Assembly (NCBI RefSeq): GCF_009811755.1
Contig: NZ_BLIV01000001.1
Location: 1-64,000 of the forward strand
DNA length: 64,000 nucleotides
Direction: 5' to 3'
From: Roseobacter cerasinus
Lineage (GTDB): Bacteria; Pseudomonadota; Alphaproteobacteria; Rhodobacterales; Rhodobacteraceae
Shown: piece after piece, positions 40,587 through 50,108 of the stretch
Numbering within the stretch: position 1 is the first letter of the stretch
How the letters are laid out: every line of letters starts with the position of its first letter
Position numbers and translations under genes: made by a program
The notes under the pieces: generated by a model
The model's input: the letters and a program-made list of their open reading frames with translations, nothing else
Told to the model about the DNA's origin: nothing
Databases searched by the model: none

Positions 40587-41500
40587 AAGATGTCTTTCTG
40601 ATGCTGAGCGATCACGTTGCCGTCGCTGTTAGCGCAAACATGTCGCAAAGAAAACCCCGTCACAAGAATACCCCTGCAACACAGGCATGTTTTGCGATCA
40701 CGACCTGCGCTTCAACATAGATTGAGCGCACCGAACTGGCGAGGAGAATGATGTATTTTCGTCAACTGGCGCAAACCTCGTGCTCATGACCGGCTCGGCA
40801 CGCACACGGCCGTCACAGCGGCACTCACGGACCTTATTTATTCTGCGGCACCGCAAGAGAAGCGGACCCAACAGTATATCCATGCGTCGCTTCTAACGAT
40901 TTCTGGGCTCAAGTTCGAGTTTTTCAACAAAATACGCCCTGGGCGTCGAATCCAGAGCCGTCAGATTTAGCGTACCGCGGCAGTTCTTGGAAACGCGCAA
41001 ATCGGCCAATTAGGGCGCGAGTTGAAAGATTGCCGCGAGCTTGCGCAGTCGATACAGCAGTCGCGCACTTTTACTGCGTAACGTCGATGTGTTCGAAAGC
41101 GCCAAAGGTCCGCTTTTGCAATTCTATCCGATCGCGTTGCACCTGCGGCGAACGTCCGCTTTCCTGAAGGTTTTTCGATGCGGGCCGGGGTGCAACATTT
41201 CCTTCCTGCGAGACGTGCGGCCCGCGTTGACAAACCTCGGAAGGAGGAAGCCGCGGGGGCTGGTTGCTGTCTATGGGGAAATAGCGCTGACGGGTGAGGC
41301 TGACAATGCCACGGGCGCGACGCCTTCTTTTTGGGTCGCGGCATTTGCAAGCAGTTTCCGCCACCTTCTTCGCGGAAGTTGCGGAGATTGGCCGCTGAGA
41401 ATGGGACACCGACCGCCATTTTGGATGATAGTCGCAAACGGTCTTGGCCGATCACCCAATGACGACCGGAGCATATCAAAGTGTGGGATCCAGCATCGGA
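40587..41500. other. 914 bp without a supportable gene between zwf and the IS91 relic
   Basis: The region should contain the zwf promoter at its left end. Two overlapping frames on opposite strands (41041-41568 plus, 40967-41479 minus) are long only because of low stop density; their translations are arginine- and serine-rich without domains. The part nearest the transposase may belong to the IS91 element, whose end I cannot place. No tRNA or strong hairpin is seen. Confidence 0.6.
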
Positions 41501-42699
41501 TCATGCGTCTTGCTCCCGTGGTGGCGCACGCGACATCGGCATTTGACCGCGCCGGAAAATCTCTATGATGCTCATTGGGCCGCCGCAGCAGGGGCATGGC
41601 TCTCGCAAGGTGAGCGGGGTTACCACTGGCTCCAACTCGGGCTCTGTGGGTTCTTCCGTGCGTTGAGCACCAAGCAAAGTTCGGATCTTCGTGATGTTTG
41701 TTTTGCGTGCTGAGCTGGCCAACAGGCCATAGTGGCGAATGCGATGGAACCCATTGGGAAGAACATGGATCAGGAAGCGGCGAATGAACTCGGGGGTAGC
41801 CAAGCGCATGACCTTTTGGCGGTCACCTCGTTTGATACGGTAGTCCTTCCAGCGGAAAGCCACGGTATTGGCATCCGCACTGACCAGTCGATGGTTCGAG
41901 ATCGCAACCCGGTGGGTATAGCGGCTCAGATATGCCAGCACCGCCTCTGGCCCGCCAAACGGAGGCTTGGCGTAAACGATCCAGTCGGTTTTGCGGAACG
42001 GGGAAAGCCACTTCGCAAAGGCATCCGCCCGCGCCAAGTGAGCAAGATCGGCAAAGAAGCTGAGTTGGCCTGAGCGATACAATTCCATGAGCCCTTCCCG
42101 GAACAGGCGTCTGAAGAGCCGCGCCAGCACACGCACATGCAGGAAGAACCCCGGCTTACAGGCGACCCATTGGTGCCATCCGGTGAAAGGCCGCCGCCCG
42201 GCACGATCATGTGGACGTGCGGATGGTGAGTGGGTGCGGATCCCCAAGTGTGGAGCACGCTGGTCATGCCGATCTTCGCCCCGAGACGCTTGGGGTCGGC
42301 CGCGATGTTCATCACGGTTTGCGCAGATGCGCGGAACAACAGGCCGTAGACCGCCCTTGGGTTCCAAAACGCGATGCGGGCGATCTCTGCGGGCATTGTG
42401 AAGACGACGTGGAAGTACTCGACCGGCAGCAAATCTTCGGCCCGCGCCTCCATCCAGTCGCGTGCGGCAGGGCCTTGGCATTTGGGGCAGTGCCGGTTCT
42501 TGCAAGAGTTATAGGCGATGTGATGGTGGCCGCATTTGGCACACCCCGCCACATGCCCGCCGAGCACCTCGGTCCGGCAGGCCTCTATAGCCGACATCAA
42601 CTTGAGTTGGCCGAGACTGATATGACCCGCATTGGCCCGGCGATATGCGGGACCATAGTTCCGAAAGATGTCAGCGATCTCCAGCCTTGGGCGCGGCAA
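41501..42699 (-). pseudogene. IS91-family (HUH, Y-transposase) transposase with a frameshift
   Basis: The first part (start 42699, M-P-R-P-R-L-E-I-A-D-I-F) holds the zinc-binding region C-A-K-C-G-H-H-H-I-A-Y-N-S-C-K-N-R-H-C-P-K-C and the HUH motif H-P-H-V-H-M-I-V-P-G-G-G. Around 42163-42180, after S-P-D-G-T, the coding sense continues in another frame (W-V-A-C-K-P-G-F-F), which goes on through Y-L-S-R-Y-T-H-R-V-A-I-S-N with the catalytic tyrosine to the end at 41501. One missing base explains the break. Rolling-circle transposition would be lost unless rescued by frameshifting. Confidence 0.88.
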
Positions 42700-42838
42700 A
42701 CGCCCGAGCCGCTACTCCAGTCCCCGCCTAACGGTGTGGTCCTGCAGCTTTTCCAACATCTCATACGGGCTGACGGTCCCGCGGATGAGCAACGACGAAA
42801 ACCGCGTCGATGGCAAACTCGTTTCCGGATCGCGGCTG

Positions 42839-43618
42839 TTACAGCTGGAAACGTGTGCTTTGATCAGCGAAGTCGTGCATGTGAACGGTCAGCTGGTGTT
42901 GATCCAGCAGAACCACCCCATACGCAGGGGACTCGAAATTACCGTTGATCCGCTCGGCTGGCGCGTCGAGATCAAGCGCCACCTGATGGTTCAACGCCCG
43001 CATACAAGAATAGCTTATGCCGCGCCAGTTGCCCCAAATGGCGCGGTGAACATGGCCAAAAAACAGGTGGCGGATGCGCGCTTTGTGAGGCGCGATCACA
43101 TCATAGAAAGGCTCGGCGTCATGCATCATGATTGCGTCCATAGCCTTGATCCCGACCGCAAAAGGCGGGTGGTGCATGAACAGAAAGACCGGTCCGGGCG
43201 CTTCTAGTTGACGCTTGAGCCATGTGCCGCGGGCCTCGCAATAGGCGCCCGCGTGGGTGCCTTCCGCCACAGTGTCGAGGAGCAGGAAGCGGCCAAAAGG
43301 CGTCTCGAACGCGTTTTGGACAAAACCATTCTCATCGCGCGGGACATCAGGAAAGGTCTGCATCAGCGACGATGTGTCGTCGTGATTGCCGACCATAAGA
43401 TGCACGGGCATCTTCAGCTTTGCGATTTCGACGGCGAATCGTACATAGGCTGAGGCATCGCCCCAATGCGTCATGTCACCTGTCAGGATGACGAACTCCG
43501 CATCGCCATGCTCGGTATTGATGGATTGGACAGCCAGCCTCAGCCGTTCGCCGGGGTCCTCGCCGTAAAGCAGACCATCACCAATCACATGGGTGTCCGT
43601 GAGGTGGATGAACTTCAT
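42839..43618 (-). CDS. metallophosphoesterase (CpdA/GpdQ-like phosphodiesterase), paralogue 1
   Basis: 259 residues from M-K-F-I-H-L-T-D-T-H, overlapping the upstream paralogue by 4 nt. Binuclear-metal ligands are in order: D-T-H (residues 8-10), G-D-M-T-H-W-G, G-N-H-D-D, M-H-H-P-P and G-H-V-H. That is the class III cyclic-nucleotide/glycerophosphodiester phosphodiesterase pattern. There is no signal peptide, so it acts in the cytoplasm. It is the last gene of the ABC-transporter cluster and probably cleaves the imported phosphodiester or its product. Confidence 0.88.
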   Translation of the reverse strand: MKFIHLTDTHVIGDGLLYGEDPGERLRLAVQSINTEHGDAEFVILTGDMTHWGDASAYVRFAVEIAKLKMPVHLMVGNHDDTSSLMQTFPDVPRDENGFVQNAFETPFGRFLLLDTVAEGTHAGAYCEARGTWLKRQLEAPGPVFLFMHHPPFAVGIKAMDAIMMHDAEPFYDVIAPHKARIRHLFFGHVHRAIWGNWRGISYSCMRALNHQVALDLDAPAERINGNFESPAYGVVLLDQHQLTVHMHDFADQSTRFQL

Positions 43619-44442
43619 TCCGCGGCCAGTGGCTTGGCCCAGTCGTCCCAGCCCGTTCCCGCAGAAAAGATCGGCCCGTCCCACGTGAACGGGATGTCAT
43701 GGATGACGGTCCTGTCCTCGCCCGCGTCGATGATCGCGAATGACGGGGCCATGGGCCCGCCGTGCAGCAATTCAGTCTCAGTGAAGTTGGGCAGAGACTG
43801 ATTGCCGGTTGATCGCACGGAGGCGAAGGGAATGCCGCAATAGGTGCCCGTGCAAATCGCATGGATGTGGCCGAAATGCAGATAGTCGACTTTGTTGGCA
43901 AAGCGTTTGAGTAAGTCGGCAAAGGCAGGCCGGTCCTCCGAGACCAGCGCGATTTTGTCTTCGGCGGGCTGGCCGAGTGCCATGACGTTGTGATGCATGA
44001 ACAGTCGCGCGCGGCTGCACCCTTGCAACTGCGCCTCAAGCCATTCGAGCCTGTCCGCGCCGAAATGCCCCGCATGCGTGCGCGGCGCGGTGGTATCGAG
44101 ATAGATGAGCTGCGTGCCGTGCAGGTCTTCGGCATAGTTCACATAGCCGTTGGCATCGCACGGTTGATCTGGAAAGGCCGCCAGAAAATTCGCGCAGTCA
44201 TCGTGGTTGCCCATCAGTAATCGAACCGGGCAGGGGAGATCAAAAAGCGCGTCTTTGAGCGCGGCATAGGCCAGCGGTTCGCCCCAATGGGTGAGATCAC
44301 CGGTGATGACGATCCTGTCGGCATCCTGATGTTTGCTGCGCACCTCGTCCAAGGCCTGCGCAAAACGGCGATGGGGATCAAGACCGCCCATCCGTTCGCC
44401 CGGAACGGTCAGGTGAATGTCGGAGATATGGACGAGTTTCAT
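43615..44442 (-). CDS. metallophosphoesterase (CpdA/GpdQ-like phosphodiesterase), paralogue 2
   Basis: 275 residues: D-I-H near residue 8, G-D-L-T-H-W-G, G-N-H-D-D, M-H-H-N and G-H-I-H ligands. It resembles the following gene over its whole length (shared T-H-W-G, G-N-H-D-D and the family spacing) but differs after G-N-H-D-D and has an extended C-terminus, so the pair is an old tandem duplication with likely different substrates. Cytoplasmic, no signal peptide. It lies 57 nt downstream of the binding-protein gene. Confidence 0.88.
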   Translation of the reverse strand: MKLVHISDIHLTVPGERMGGLDPHRRFAQALDEVRSKHQDADRIVITGDLTHWGEPLAYAALKDALFDLPCPVRLLMGNHDDCANFLAAFPDQPCDANGYVNYAEDLHGTQLIYLDTTAPRTHAGHFGADRLEWLEAQLQGCSRARLFMHHNVMALGQPAEDKIALVSEDRPAFADLLKRFANKVDYLHFGHIHAICTGTYCGIPFASVRSTGNQSLPNFTETELLHGGPMAPSFAIIDAGEDRTVIHDIPFTWDGPIFSAGTGWDDWAKPLAAE

Positions 44443-44499
44443 CGCGGTGCCTTTCGAAAGAGAGCTGGCCGCCCTGCAAAGGGCGACCAGCCTTTGGGT

Positions 44500-45747
44500 T
44501 TAGCCGTTCGGTAGCAGGTCGGCGATTTCTTCGACCAGCTCTTCTTGCAGCTCTTTCATGTCGGTGGCGTCGCCGGTGACAATCCGTTCAATCCCGTCAT
44601 ATATCACCTGCGTGATCGCCAGGCCGTTGTCACCCGGATAGGCCAGCCAGTCACGCAGCAGCGGGAGTTGGTCCACAGCGGTTTGTTTGTTCGGGTTCTG
44701 CTCGTAGAAATCCGCAAGAATGATCTCGTTCGCGGCCTTGTTCGGTGGCATATAGCCGGTGGTCTTGGCCACTTCGGCCGCACCGTCACCCGAGGTGATG
44801 TACTTGAGCCAGGTCCAGGCGGCTTCGCGCACTTTCGGATCGTCGGAGGTAGATGTCAGCATCGCTGCATTGCCGCCTGCGGGCAGGCCTTTCGGCGCGC
44901 CTTCCAACCCCGGGAAAGGGCCGGTAACCAATTCAAAGTCGCCCTGGCTGCGCTCAACTGCGCCAAGAGCCGACGTAGACCAGAACATCATGCCGATTTC
45001 ACCAGCAGAGAAGGACGCGAGGGCCGCTTTCCATTCAAGGTTCTGCATTTCACATTCGGTGAAGATCTCTTGCATCTGCTCCAAAGCGACAAGCGCTTCG
45101 GGGCTGTCCATTGTGACTTTGCCATTGTCGACAATCGCGCTGTCCTGCGACCACAGCAGAGCTTGCATGAACCAGTTGCCGGTAATGTTCCAACCCCAGA
45201 AGATCGGGTTGTCGATGCCGTTGGCCTTCATGGTTTTGCAAGCCGCGATCACATCGTCCCATGTCTGCGGTAACTCTTCGATCCCGCCTTCGCGCAGAAT
45301 GTCCATGTTGTAGTAGCCAACCGGCAGCGAGATCGAGAAGGGCAGGCCGTAGACCGCGTCATCGAACGTCGACAGCGACAGCATCGCCTGATGATATCCG
45401 TCTTTTTCGAAATCAGCTTCGGCAGAGATGAACGGCTCCAGCGATTGCGCGATGCCCTTTTCGACCAGAGGCGCCTGGCGGTTCAGGCCCTGCATAGTCA
45501 CGTCGGGCAGATTGCCTGAAACTGCTTCGCGCAGCACGGTGTTGGTGCCGTCCTCATAGGACTCGTAGGTCGCGCGGAACTTCACCTCGATGTTCGGATG
45601 CGCCTCTTTGAAGGCGGGCATCATTGCCCCATAGGTCACGTCAAAGAGGTGGCTGTAGGGATAGGCGAACTCGATTGTCACCTTGTCTTCGGCATAAGCA
45701 GCGGTGGCAGAAAGGGCCACAGCCATTGCAGTCAGCGTGTATTTCAT
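44500..45747 (-). CDS. UgpB-like ABC transporter substrate-binding protein
   Basis: 415 residues from M-K-Y-T-L-T-A-M-A-V with a signal peptide (cleavage near A-Y-A-E, residue 20); CTGGAGTAGATGCA precedes the ATG. Cluster D (carbohydrate type 1) binding-protein fold; the block T-T-G-Y-M-P-P-N-K-A-A and F-Y-E-Q-N-P-N-K-Q-T-A resembles E. coli UgpB, which binds glycerol-3-phosphate and glycerophosphodiesters. Periplasmic. Combined with the two phosphodiesterases this suggests a phosphodiester ligand, not a sugar. Confidence 0.84.
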   Translation of the reverse strand: MKYTLTAMAVALSATAAYAEDKVTIEFAYPYSHLFDVTYGAMMPAFKEAHPNIEVKFRATYESYEDGTNTVLREAVSGNLPDVTMQGLNRQAPLVEKGIAQSLEPFISAEADFEKDGYHQAMLSLSTFDDAVYGLPFSISLPVGYYNMDILREGGIEELPQTWDDVIAACKTMKANGIDNPIFWGWNITGNWFMQALLWSQDSAIVDNGKVTMDSPEALVALEQMQEIFTECEMQNLEWKAALASFSAGEIGMMFWSTSALGAVERSQGDFELVTGPFPGLEGAPKGLPAGGNAAMLTSTSDDPKVREAAWTWLKYITSGDGAAEVAKTTGYMPPNKAANEIILADFYEQNPNKQTAVDQLPLLRDWLAYPGDNGLAITQVIYDGIERIVTGDATDMKELQEELVEEIADLLPNG

Positions 45748-45844
45748 TGCATCTACTCCAGTTGTTGGGGCTGACGGTTTGGCGATTGGCAGACCCCGGT
45801 GATAAGCCCGAAAGGGCGACGAGTAGGGTGGGAGCGATCCCACC

Positions 45845-46807
45845 CTATTTCATTCCAGACAGCGTGATCCCCTCGATAAAGCGGCGTTGTGCGACCAGAA
45901 ATGCAACGATAAGCGGTGTGACAATGATGGTGGCGGTGGCCATCATCGGCCCGAAGAAGGACCCATCCGCGTCCCCTTTGAACTCTCGCAGGCCAAGCGG
46001 CGGGGTGAACAGATCCCGGCTGCCGGTGACGACGATGCGGGGCCAGAAATAATCGTTCCAATGGGCGACGATGGAGAAGATGGCAAAGGCTAGAAGGGCA
46101 GGCACGGCCGTCGGCAGCATCACGCGCCAGACGATGGCGAACTCGGTCATCCCGTCCATGCGCGCAGCATCGATCAGATCATCTGGTACGGTCATGAAGA
46201 ACTGACGCATGAGGAATATCCCAAAAACCGAGATCGTCCAGGGCACCACCAGCGCGGCGTAGGTGTTGGTCAGCCCGACTTTAGCAAGCATGATGTAGAG
46301 GGGCAGGGCAATCGCGTGCACCGGGATCAATAGGCAGAACAACACCAGCCCGAACACTGCTTCTCGTCCCCAAAATTTCAGTTTAGCAAGCGCATAAGCA
46401 GCGGGCAGGGCAACAAGCACTTGAATGAAGAAGATCGACGCGGTGACGATCACACCGTTCAACAAGTAACGCAGTAGGGGTGCCTCAATGAAGGCCTTCG
46501 AATAGTTGAACACCACAGGGCGCATGGAACAGTCGACTTCAGCCTGGGCCATGATCGCCTCTCGGATTTCGCTGTCGGTCTTGCCGGGATATTGCGGGGC
46601 GGCGGCGGCAATCTCGTCCCGGTTTGGGTCGCGCAGCTTCACACAGCGCTCGTCGACCATCATCGCTTGGCGTCCGAAAAAGCCGCCCACGCCCCGGTCG
46701 ATCTCGCCCGGGCTTTTGAACGAATAGCTGAGCATCATGTAGAACGGGGCCAGCACGATGATCACGCCGAGGATCAGGATGAGGTGTTTCCATATATCGC
46801 GCGTCAT
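45845..46807 (-). CDS. UgpE-like ABC transporter permease with enlarged periplasmic loop
   Basis: 320 residues, six predicted transmembrane segments and the EAA loop D-A-A-R-M-D-G-M-T-E-F-A-I-V-W-R-V near residue 215. Between the first two segments (about residues 35-105) is an unusually large hydrophilic insert with two cysteines (E-R-C-V and V-D-C-S), about 60 residues more than ordinary UgpE/MalG permeases have. It could contact the binding protein. It overlaps the upstream permease gene by 1 nt. Confidence 0.87.
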   Translation of the reverse strand: MTRDIWKHLILILGVIIVLAPFYMMLSYSFKSPGEIDRGVGGFFGRQAMMVDERCVKLRDPNRDEIAAAAPQYPGKTDSEIREAIMAQAEVDCSMRPVVFNYSKAFIEAPLLRYLLNGVIVTASIFFIQVLVALPAAYALAKLKFWGREAVFGLVLFCLLIPVHAIALPLYIMLAKVGLTNTYAALVVPWTISVFGIFLMRQFFMTVPDDLIDAARMDGMTEFAIVWRVMLPTAVPALLAFAIFSIVAHWNDYFWPRIVVTGSRDLFTPPLGLREFKGDADGSFFGPMMATATIIVTPLIVAFLVAQRRFIEGITLSGMK

Positions 46808-47772
46808 CAGTAATGCACCTTGCGTTCGACTAGCCAGCGCTGGATCAGGGTGAGGAACATCACGAAGACCAAAAACAGCATGGTGATCGCCGAGCCGATG
46901 CCGATCAGGTTTTGTTGCACGCCCTTTTCAAAGATAGCGAACATCATCACGTAGGTAGATTTGTTCGGCCCCCCGCCTTGCGGCCAGAACGCCTCGACCG
47001 TGTCGAAGACCTGAAAAGCGCGGATGCAGGAGATTGTGACGACGAATACCGTAGTGGGCCCAAGCGCGGGCCATGTGACCAGCCGAAACCACTCCCACGC
47101 GCTTTTCGCGCCATCCATTTCGGCGGCATGGTAGAGTTCGCGGTGCACCGCGGTCAGGCCGGCGAGGTAGAGCACCATGTTGAAGCCGAAGCCCTGCCAG
47201 ATGCCGATGAAACACAGCACCCAGATCGCGTAGTCCTTGTCCCCAAGCCACAGCGGAAACCCATCCGCGCAGCCCTTGGCGACGAAGGGGATCACCTCAA
47301 GGACCGTTCCACAGGCCATCTCTAACGTCTGGTTGATCACGCCAATTGTGGGGTGCAGCATGAACTCCCATACGATCGCCATGGCCAGCAGCGTCGCCAT
47401 GACGGGCAGGAAGTAGATCGTCTTGTAGACGTCCCCGAACCGGCCCAGCGAATTGACCAAAAGCGCCGCCCCAAGCCCCAAGGCCACAGAGACAGGCACC
47501 ACCACCACGACATAGCTGAACGTCGCGATAAACATCTTCTCGTAGGTGGAGCGGGTGAAGAGCCGGCCGTAATTCTTGAATCCCACCCAATCAAACCCGC
47601 TGTTGCCGAGCGAATAGTTGGTGAATGAGAGGACTGCAGCGACCACTACAGGCACCAGAAGGATGAGAAACATCAAGGCAAGCGCGGGCGTCGCCAGGCC
47701 CCATGCCGTCCGCGCCTGCCGATTGACTTGGGTCGGTTTGCGCGGGATCGCGGTGCTGTCTATCACTGCCAT
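46807..47772 (-). CDS. UgpA-like ABC transporter permease
   Basis: 321 residues, six transmembrane segments and the EAA loop Y-H-A-A-E-M-D-G-A-K-S-A-W-E-W-F near residue 235. A moderately large loop with two cysteines (M-A-C-G-T-V, K-G-C-A-D-G-F) lies near residues 135-165, facing the same side as the cysteine-bearing insert of the partner permease. It forms the inner-membrane heterodimer with the UgpE-like protein. It begins 1 nt after the end of the ATPase gene. Confidence 0.88.
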   Translation of the reverse strand: MAVIDSTAIPRKPTQVNRQARTAWGLATPALALMFLILLVPVVVAAVLSFTNYSLGNSGFDWVGFKNYGRLFTRSTYEKMFIATFSYVVVVVPVSVALGLGAALLVNSLGRFGDVYKTIYFLPVMATLLAMAIVWEFMLHPTIGVINQTLEMACGTVLEVIPFVAKGCADGFPLWLGDKDYAIWVLCFIGIWQGFGFNMVLYLAGLTAVHRELYHAAEMDGAKSAWEWFRLVTWPALGPTTVFVVTISCIRAFQVFDTVEAFWPQGGGPNKSTYVMMFAIFEKGVQQNLIGIGSAITMLFLVFVMFLTLIQRWLVERKVHY

Positions 47773-47773
47773 C

Positions 47774-48928
47774 TTACGCCGCCTCGACCGGTTGATCGAG
47801 CGTCACTTCCACGCCGCGCTGCCGTTTGCCATCCGCATCAAAGATCAGCGCATCTGCCAGATCGAAGCTCAGCCCAATTTCGGCACCAAGGCGCAATTGG
47901 TCGCGCGCGGCGGGCGCTGCGCGACACGTCACGCGCGCGGTTTGACCTGCCAGTTCGACCTGCGCAAAGACCTCCGCCCCCAGGTTTTCGACATGTGCAA
48001 CAGTGCCGGTGAGAAGAGGGTCAGACTTCGCCAGATGTATCGCCTCGGGCCGCAACCCGAGCTGGTACACACCCGCCTTCGCCCCAATGGCCGTGCGGCC
48101 GACCGGCTTGTCAAACAGCGACAGCGTGCGCTCGTGCAGCTCAACGGGCAGGATGTTGATCTTGGGCGAACCGATGAATTCGGCCACGCGAATGTCGTTT
48201 GGATCTTCGTAGATGATGCTCGGGGAATCGCATTGCAGGATCTCCCCATCCATCATCACCGCGATCCGATCAGACATGGTCATCGCTTCGACCTGATCAT
48301 GGGTGACATAGATGAAGGTTGCATTCAGCCGGCGATGTAATTGCGCGATCTCAGCGCGGGTTTGCACGCGGAGTTTGGCGTCCAGGTTGGACAGCGGCTC
48401 ATCCAACAGGAAGGCCGCCGGGCTGCGCACCAACGCGCGCCCCAATGCCACGCGTTGCCGTTGCCCGCCCGACAGTTGCCCAGGCTTGCGATCCAGCAGC
48501 GCGCCGATCTCCAGCATCTCAGCTGCGTCCTTCACTGCTGCCGTGATCTCGGCGCGCTTGTCTTTCGAACCGGGTAGGAATGGCCCGATTACGGGGAGCC
48601 GTTGACCTGCCGAAAGCGACCGCATCCGAAGCGGTACGGCGATGTTTTCGGCCACGGTCAGATGCGGGTAAAGCGCATAGGATTGAAACACCATCGACAG
48701 ATTTCGATCCGCTGCCCGCATGCCCGTGACGGCCTCGCCATCAATGGCAATTTCGCCGCCAGTCGGATCCTCAAGCCCCGCGATGATCCGCAGCAATGTC
48801 GACTTGCCACAGCCTGAGGGACCAACAAGCGAGACAAACTCCGCATCCGCAATGTCCAGTGTGACATCCCTGAGCACCTCGGTTTCTCCGAAGCGTTTGG
48901 TGATCGAATTGATCGATAAGCCAGCCAT
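47774..48928 (-). CDS. UgpC-like ABC transporter ATPase
   Basis: 384 residues from M-A-G-L-S-I-N-S-I-T-K-R-F. Walker A G-P-S-G-C-G-K-S-T, signature L-S-G-G-Q-R-Q-R-V, Walker B F-L-L-D-E-P-L-S-N-L-D, switch H in Y-V-T-H-D-Q-V-E, then the MalK/UgpC-type C-terminal TOBE/OB regulatory domain. First gene of the cluster; divergent from the LysR regulator. A longer start at 48976 has no clear ribosome-binding site. Confidence 0.92.
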   Translation of the reverse strand: MAGLSINSITKRFGETEVLRDVTLDIADAEFVSLVGPSGCGKSTLLRIIAGLEDPTGGEIAIDGEAVTGMRAADRNLSMVFQSYALYPHLTVAENIAVPLRMRSLSAGQRLPVIGPFLPGSKDKRAEITAAVKDAAEMLEIGALLDRKPGQLSGGQRQRVALGRALVRSPAAFLLDEPLSNLDAKLRVQTRAEIAQLHRRLNATFIYVTHDQVEAMTMSDRIAVMMDGEILQCDSPSIIYEDPNDIRVAEFIGSPKINILPVELHERTLSLFDKPVGRTAIGAKAGVYQLGLRPEAIHLAKSDPLLTGTVAHVENLGAEVFAQVELAGQTARVTCRAAPAARDQLRLGAEIGLSFDLADALIFDADGKRQRGVEVTLDQPVEAA

Positions 48929-49036
48929 GCGATTCCCCCCGAGGTCCGCCTTAGGGGTATGAGCGCTGCACCACATTTTTGTGACGTCATATTAGTGAAA
49001 CCGATGGGTTCTATGGGTTACGTGAAAGGGGACCGC
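48929..49036. promoter_or_regulatory. divergent promoter region, ABC importer / LysR regulator
   Basis: The 108-bp spacer contains TGACGTCA at 48982-48989, a perfect 8-bp palindrome in an AT-rich stretch, and AAAGGGG just before the lysR start. LysR proteins usually act from such divergent spacers on both genes, so control of the importer by the regulator is likely. Confidence 0.5.
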
Positions 49037-49897
49037 ATGCGGCCAAACCACCATCAGTTTGTGGCGTTTGCCTATGTCGTCCGCGAAGGCAGCTTTTCTG
49101 CGGCGGCGGCGCGAATGGGCGTCACCCAGTCCACAGTGACGCAGCACATCGGTAACCTTGAAAAGGCCGCAGGCACTCTCCTTTTGCGCCGTGGACGCGA
49201 TGGGGTAGAGCTTACGCCAGCGGGGCAAGAGTTCTACGATCTTGCCGATCGCATGGCCGCGTTAGAGGCAGAAGTCTCCGAACGCCTGGAAGGCTTTAAC
49301 GCCATGAGAAGCGGCCGTTTGAATGTAATCGGCAATGCGCCCCAGCCGGCACTCCGCCTGATCGCTGCTTTTTTGCGCCGGTTCCCGGATATTGAGGTGA
49401 GTTTCAGTTTGTATGACTGGTCGACCGCAACCCAGATGACCCGAAATCGGCTCGCTGATATTGCGCTGATTACAGACCCGCCCGCGTCGGAGATTTGGGA
49501 ACGGATCCCAATCGAAAGTGTAGATTACGTCCTTTATTGCCCTCTAGCACATCCGCTTTCGCGAAGAGACAGCGTTTCGCTGAAAGACTTGGAGGTGGAA
49601 ACGGTCATTGTTCCAGAGAAAGGATCGCTCACAAGACGCGTTCTTGAGGACGCGTGCCGCACGCATCGGATCGCATTGCAGCGGATTGTGACAATGACGA
49701 CCTTTCCACTGATGTATGAGGCGGTTCTGCAAGGCGTTGGCGTCGCCGTTTTTCTTCGGGACAGCAGCTTAATCAAAAACGCAGCGGTCGAGATCCCTAT
49801 CGCAGAGCTCGACCGGCATCACGAGACTTACCTGATTGCAACCAAAGACCGTGTACGTTTGAAGCTGGTTCGGGAATTTATCAATTGCCTCGACTAA
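49037..49897 (+). CDS. LysR-family transcriptional regulator
   Basis: 286 residues from the ATG at 49037 after GTGAAAGGGGACCGC; earlier in-frame starts lack a binding site. N-terminal winged helix-turn-helix with F-S-A-A-A-A-R-M-G-V-T-Q-S-T-V-T-Q-H-I (about residues 18-36), then the LysR substrate-binding domain (about 88-286). It is divergent from the Ugp-like importer and probably regulates it; the effector is unknown. The CBASS island begins after it. Confidence 0.9.
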   Translation: MRPNHHQFVAFAYVVREGSFSAAAARMGVTQSTVTQHIGNLEKAAGTLLLRRGRDGVELTPAGQEFYDLADRMAALEAEVSERLEGFNAMRSGRLNVIGNAPQPALRLIAAFLRRFPDIEVSFSLYDWSTATQMTRNRLADIALITDPPASEIWERIPIESVDYVLYCPLAHPLSRRDSVSLKDLEVETVIVPEKGSLTRRVLEDACRTHRIALQRIVTMTTFPLMYEAVLQGVGVAVFLRDSSLIKNAAVEIPIAELDRHHETYLIATKDRVRLKLVREFINCLD

Positions 49898-50108
49898 GGT
49901 GTTTCTAGGTCTTGCCGTAGATATACTGGCGGCCTGTACTCGAGCCAATGTCGGCGTTGGACGCATCGCTCCAGTTCGCGCTAGGCGCAGCATCGGTGAG
50001 TTTGGGATCTCTGTCGATCTCCGAGGCAGCGCAGCATCATGTGATACATAGACCCGGTCAACGTCGGGTTGTCGTTGTGGGAGGGCATGGCGGATCGGAG
50101 GATCAGTC

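Noticed and set aside
41041-41568. A 175-codon plus-strand frame between zwf and the IS91 relic
   Set aside because: Overlaps the transposase 3' end and a similar-sized frame on the other strand; composition is not protein-like.
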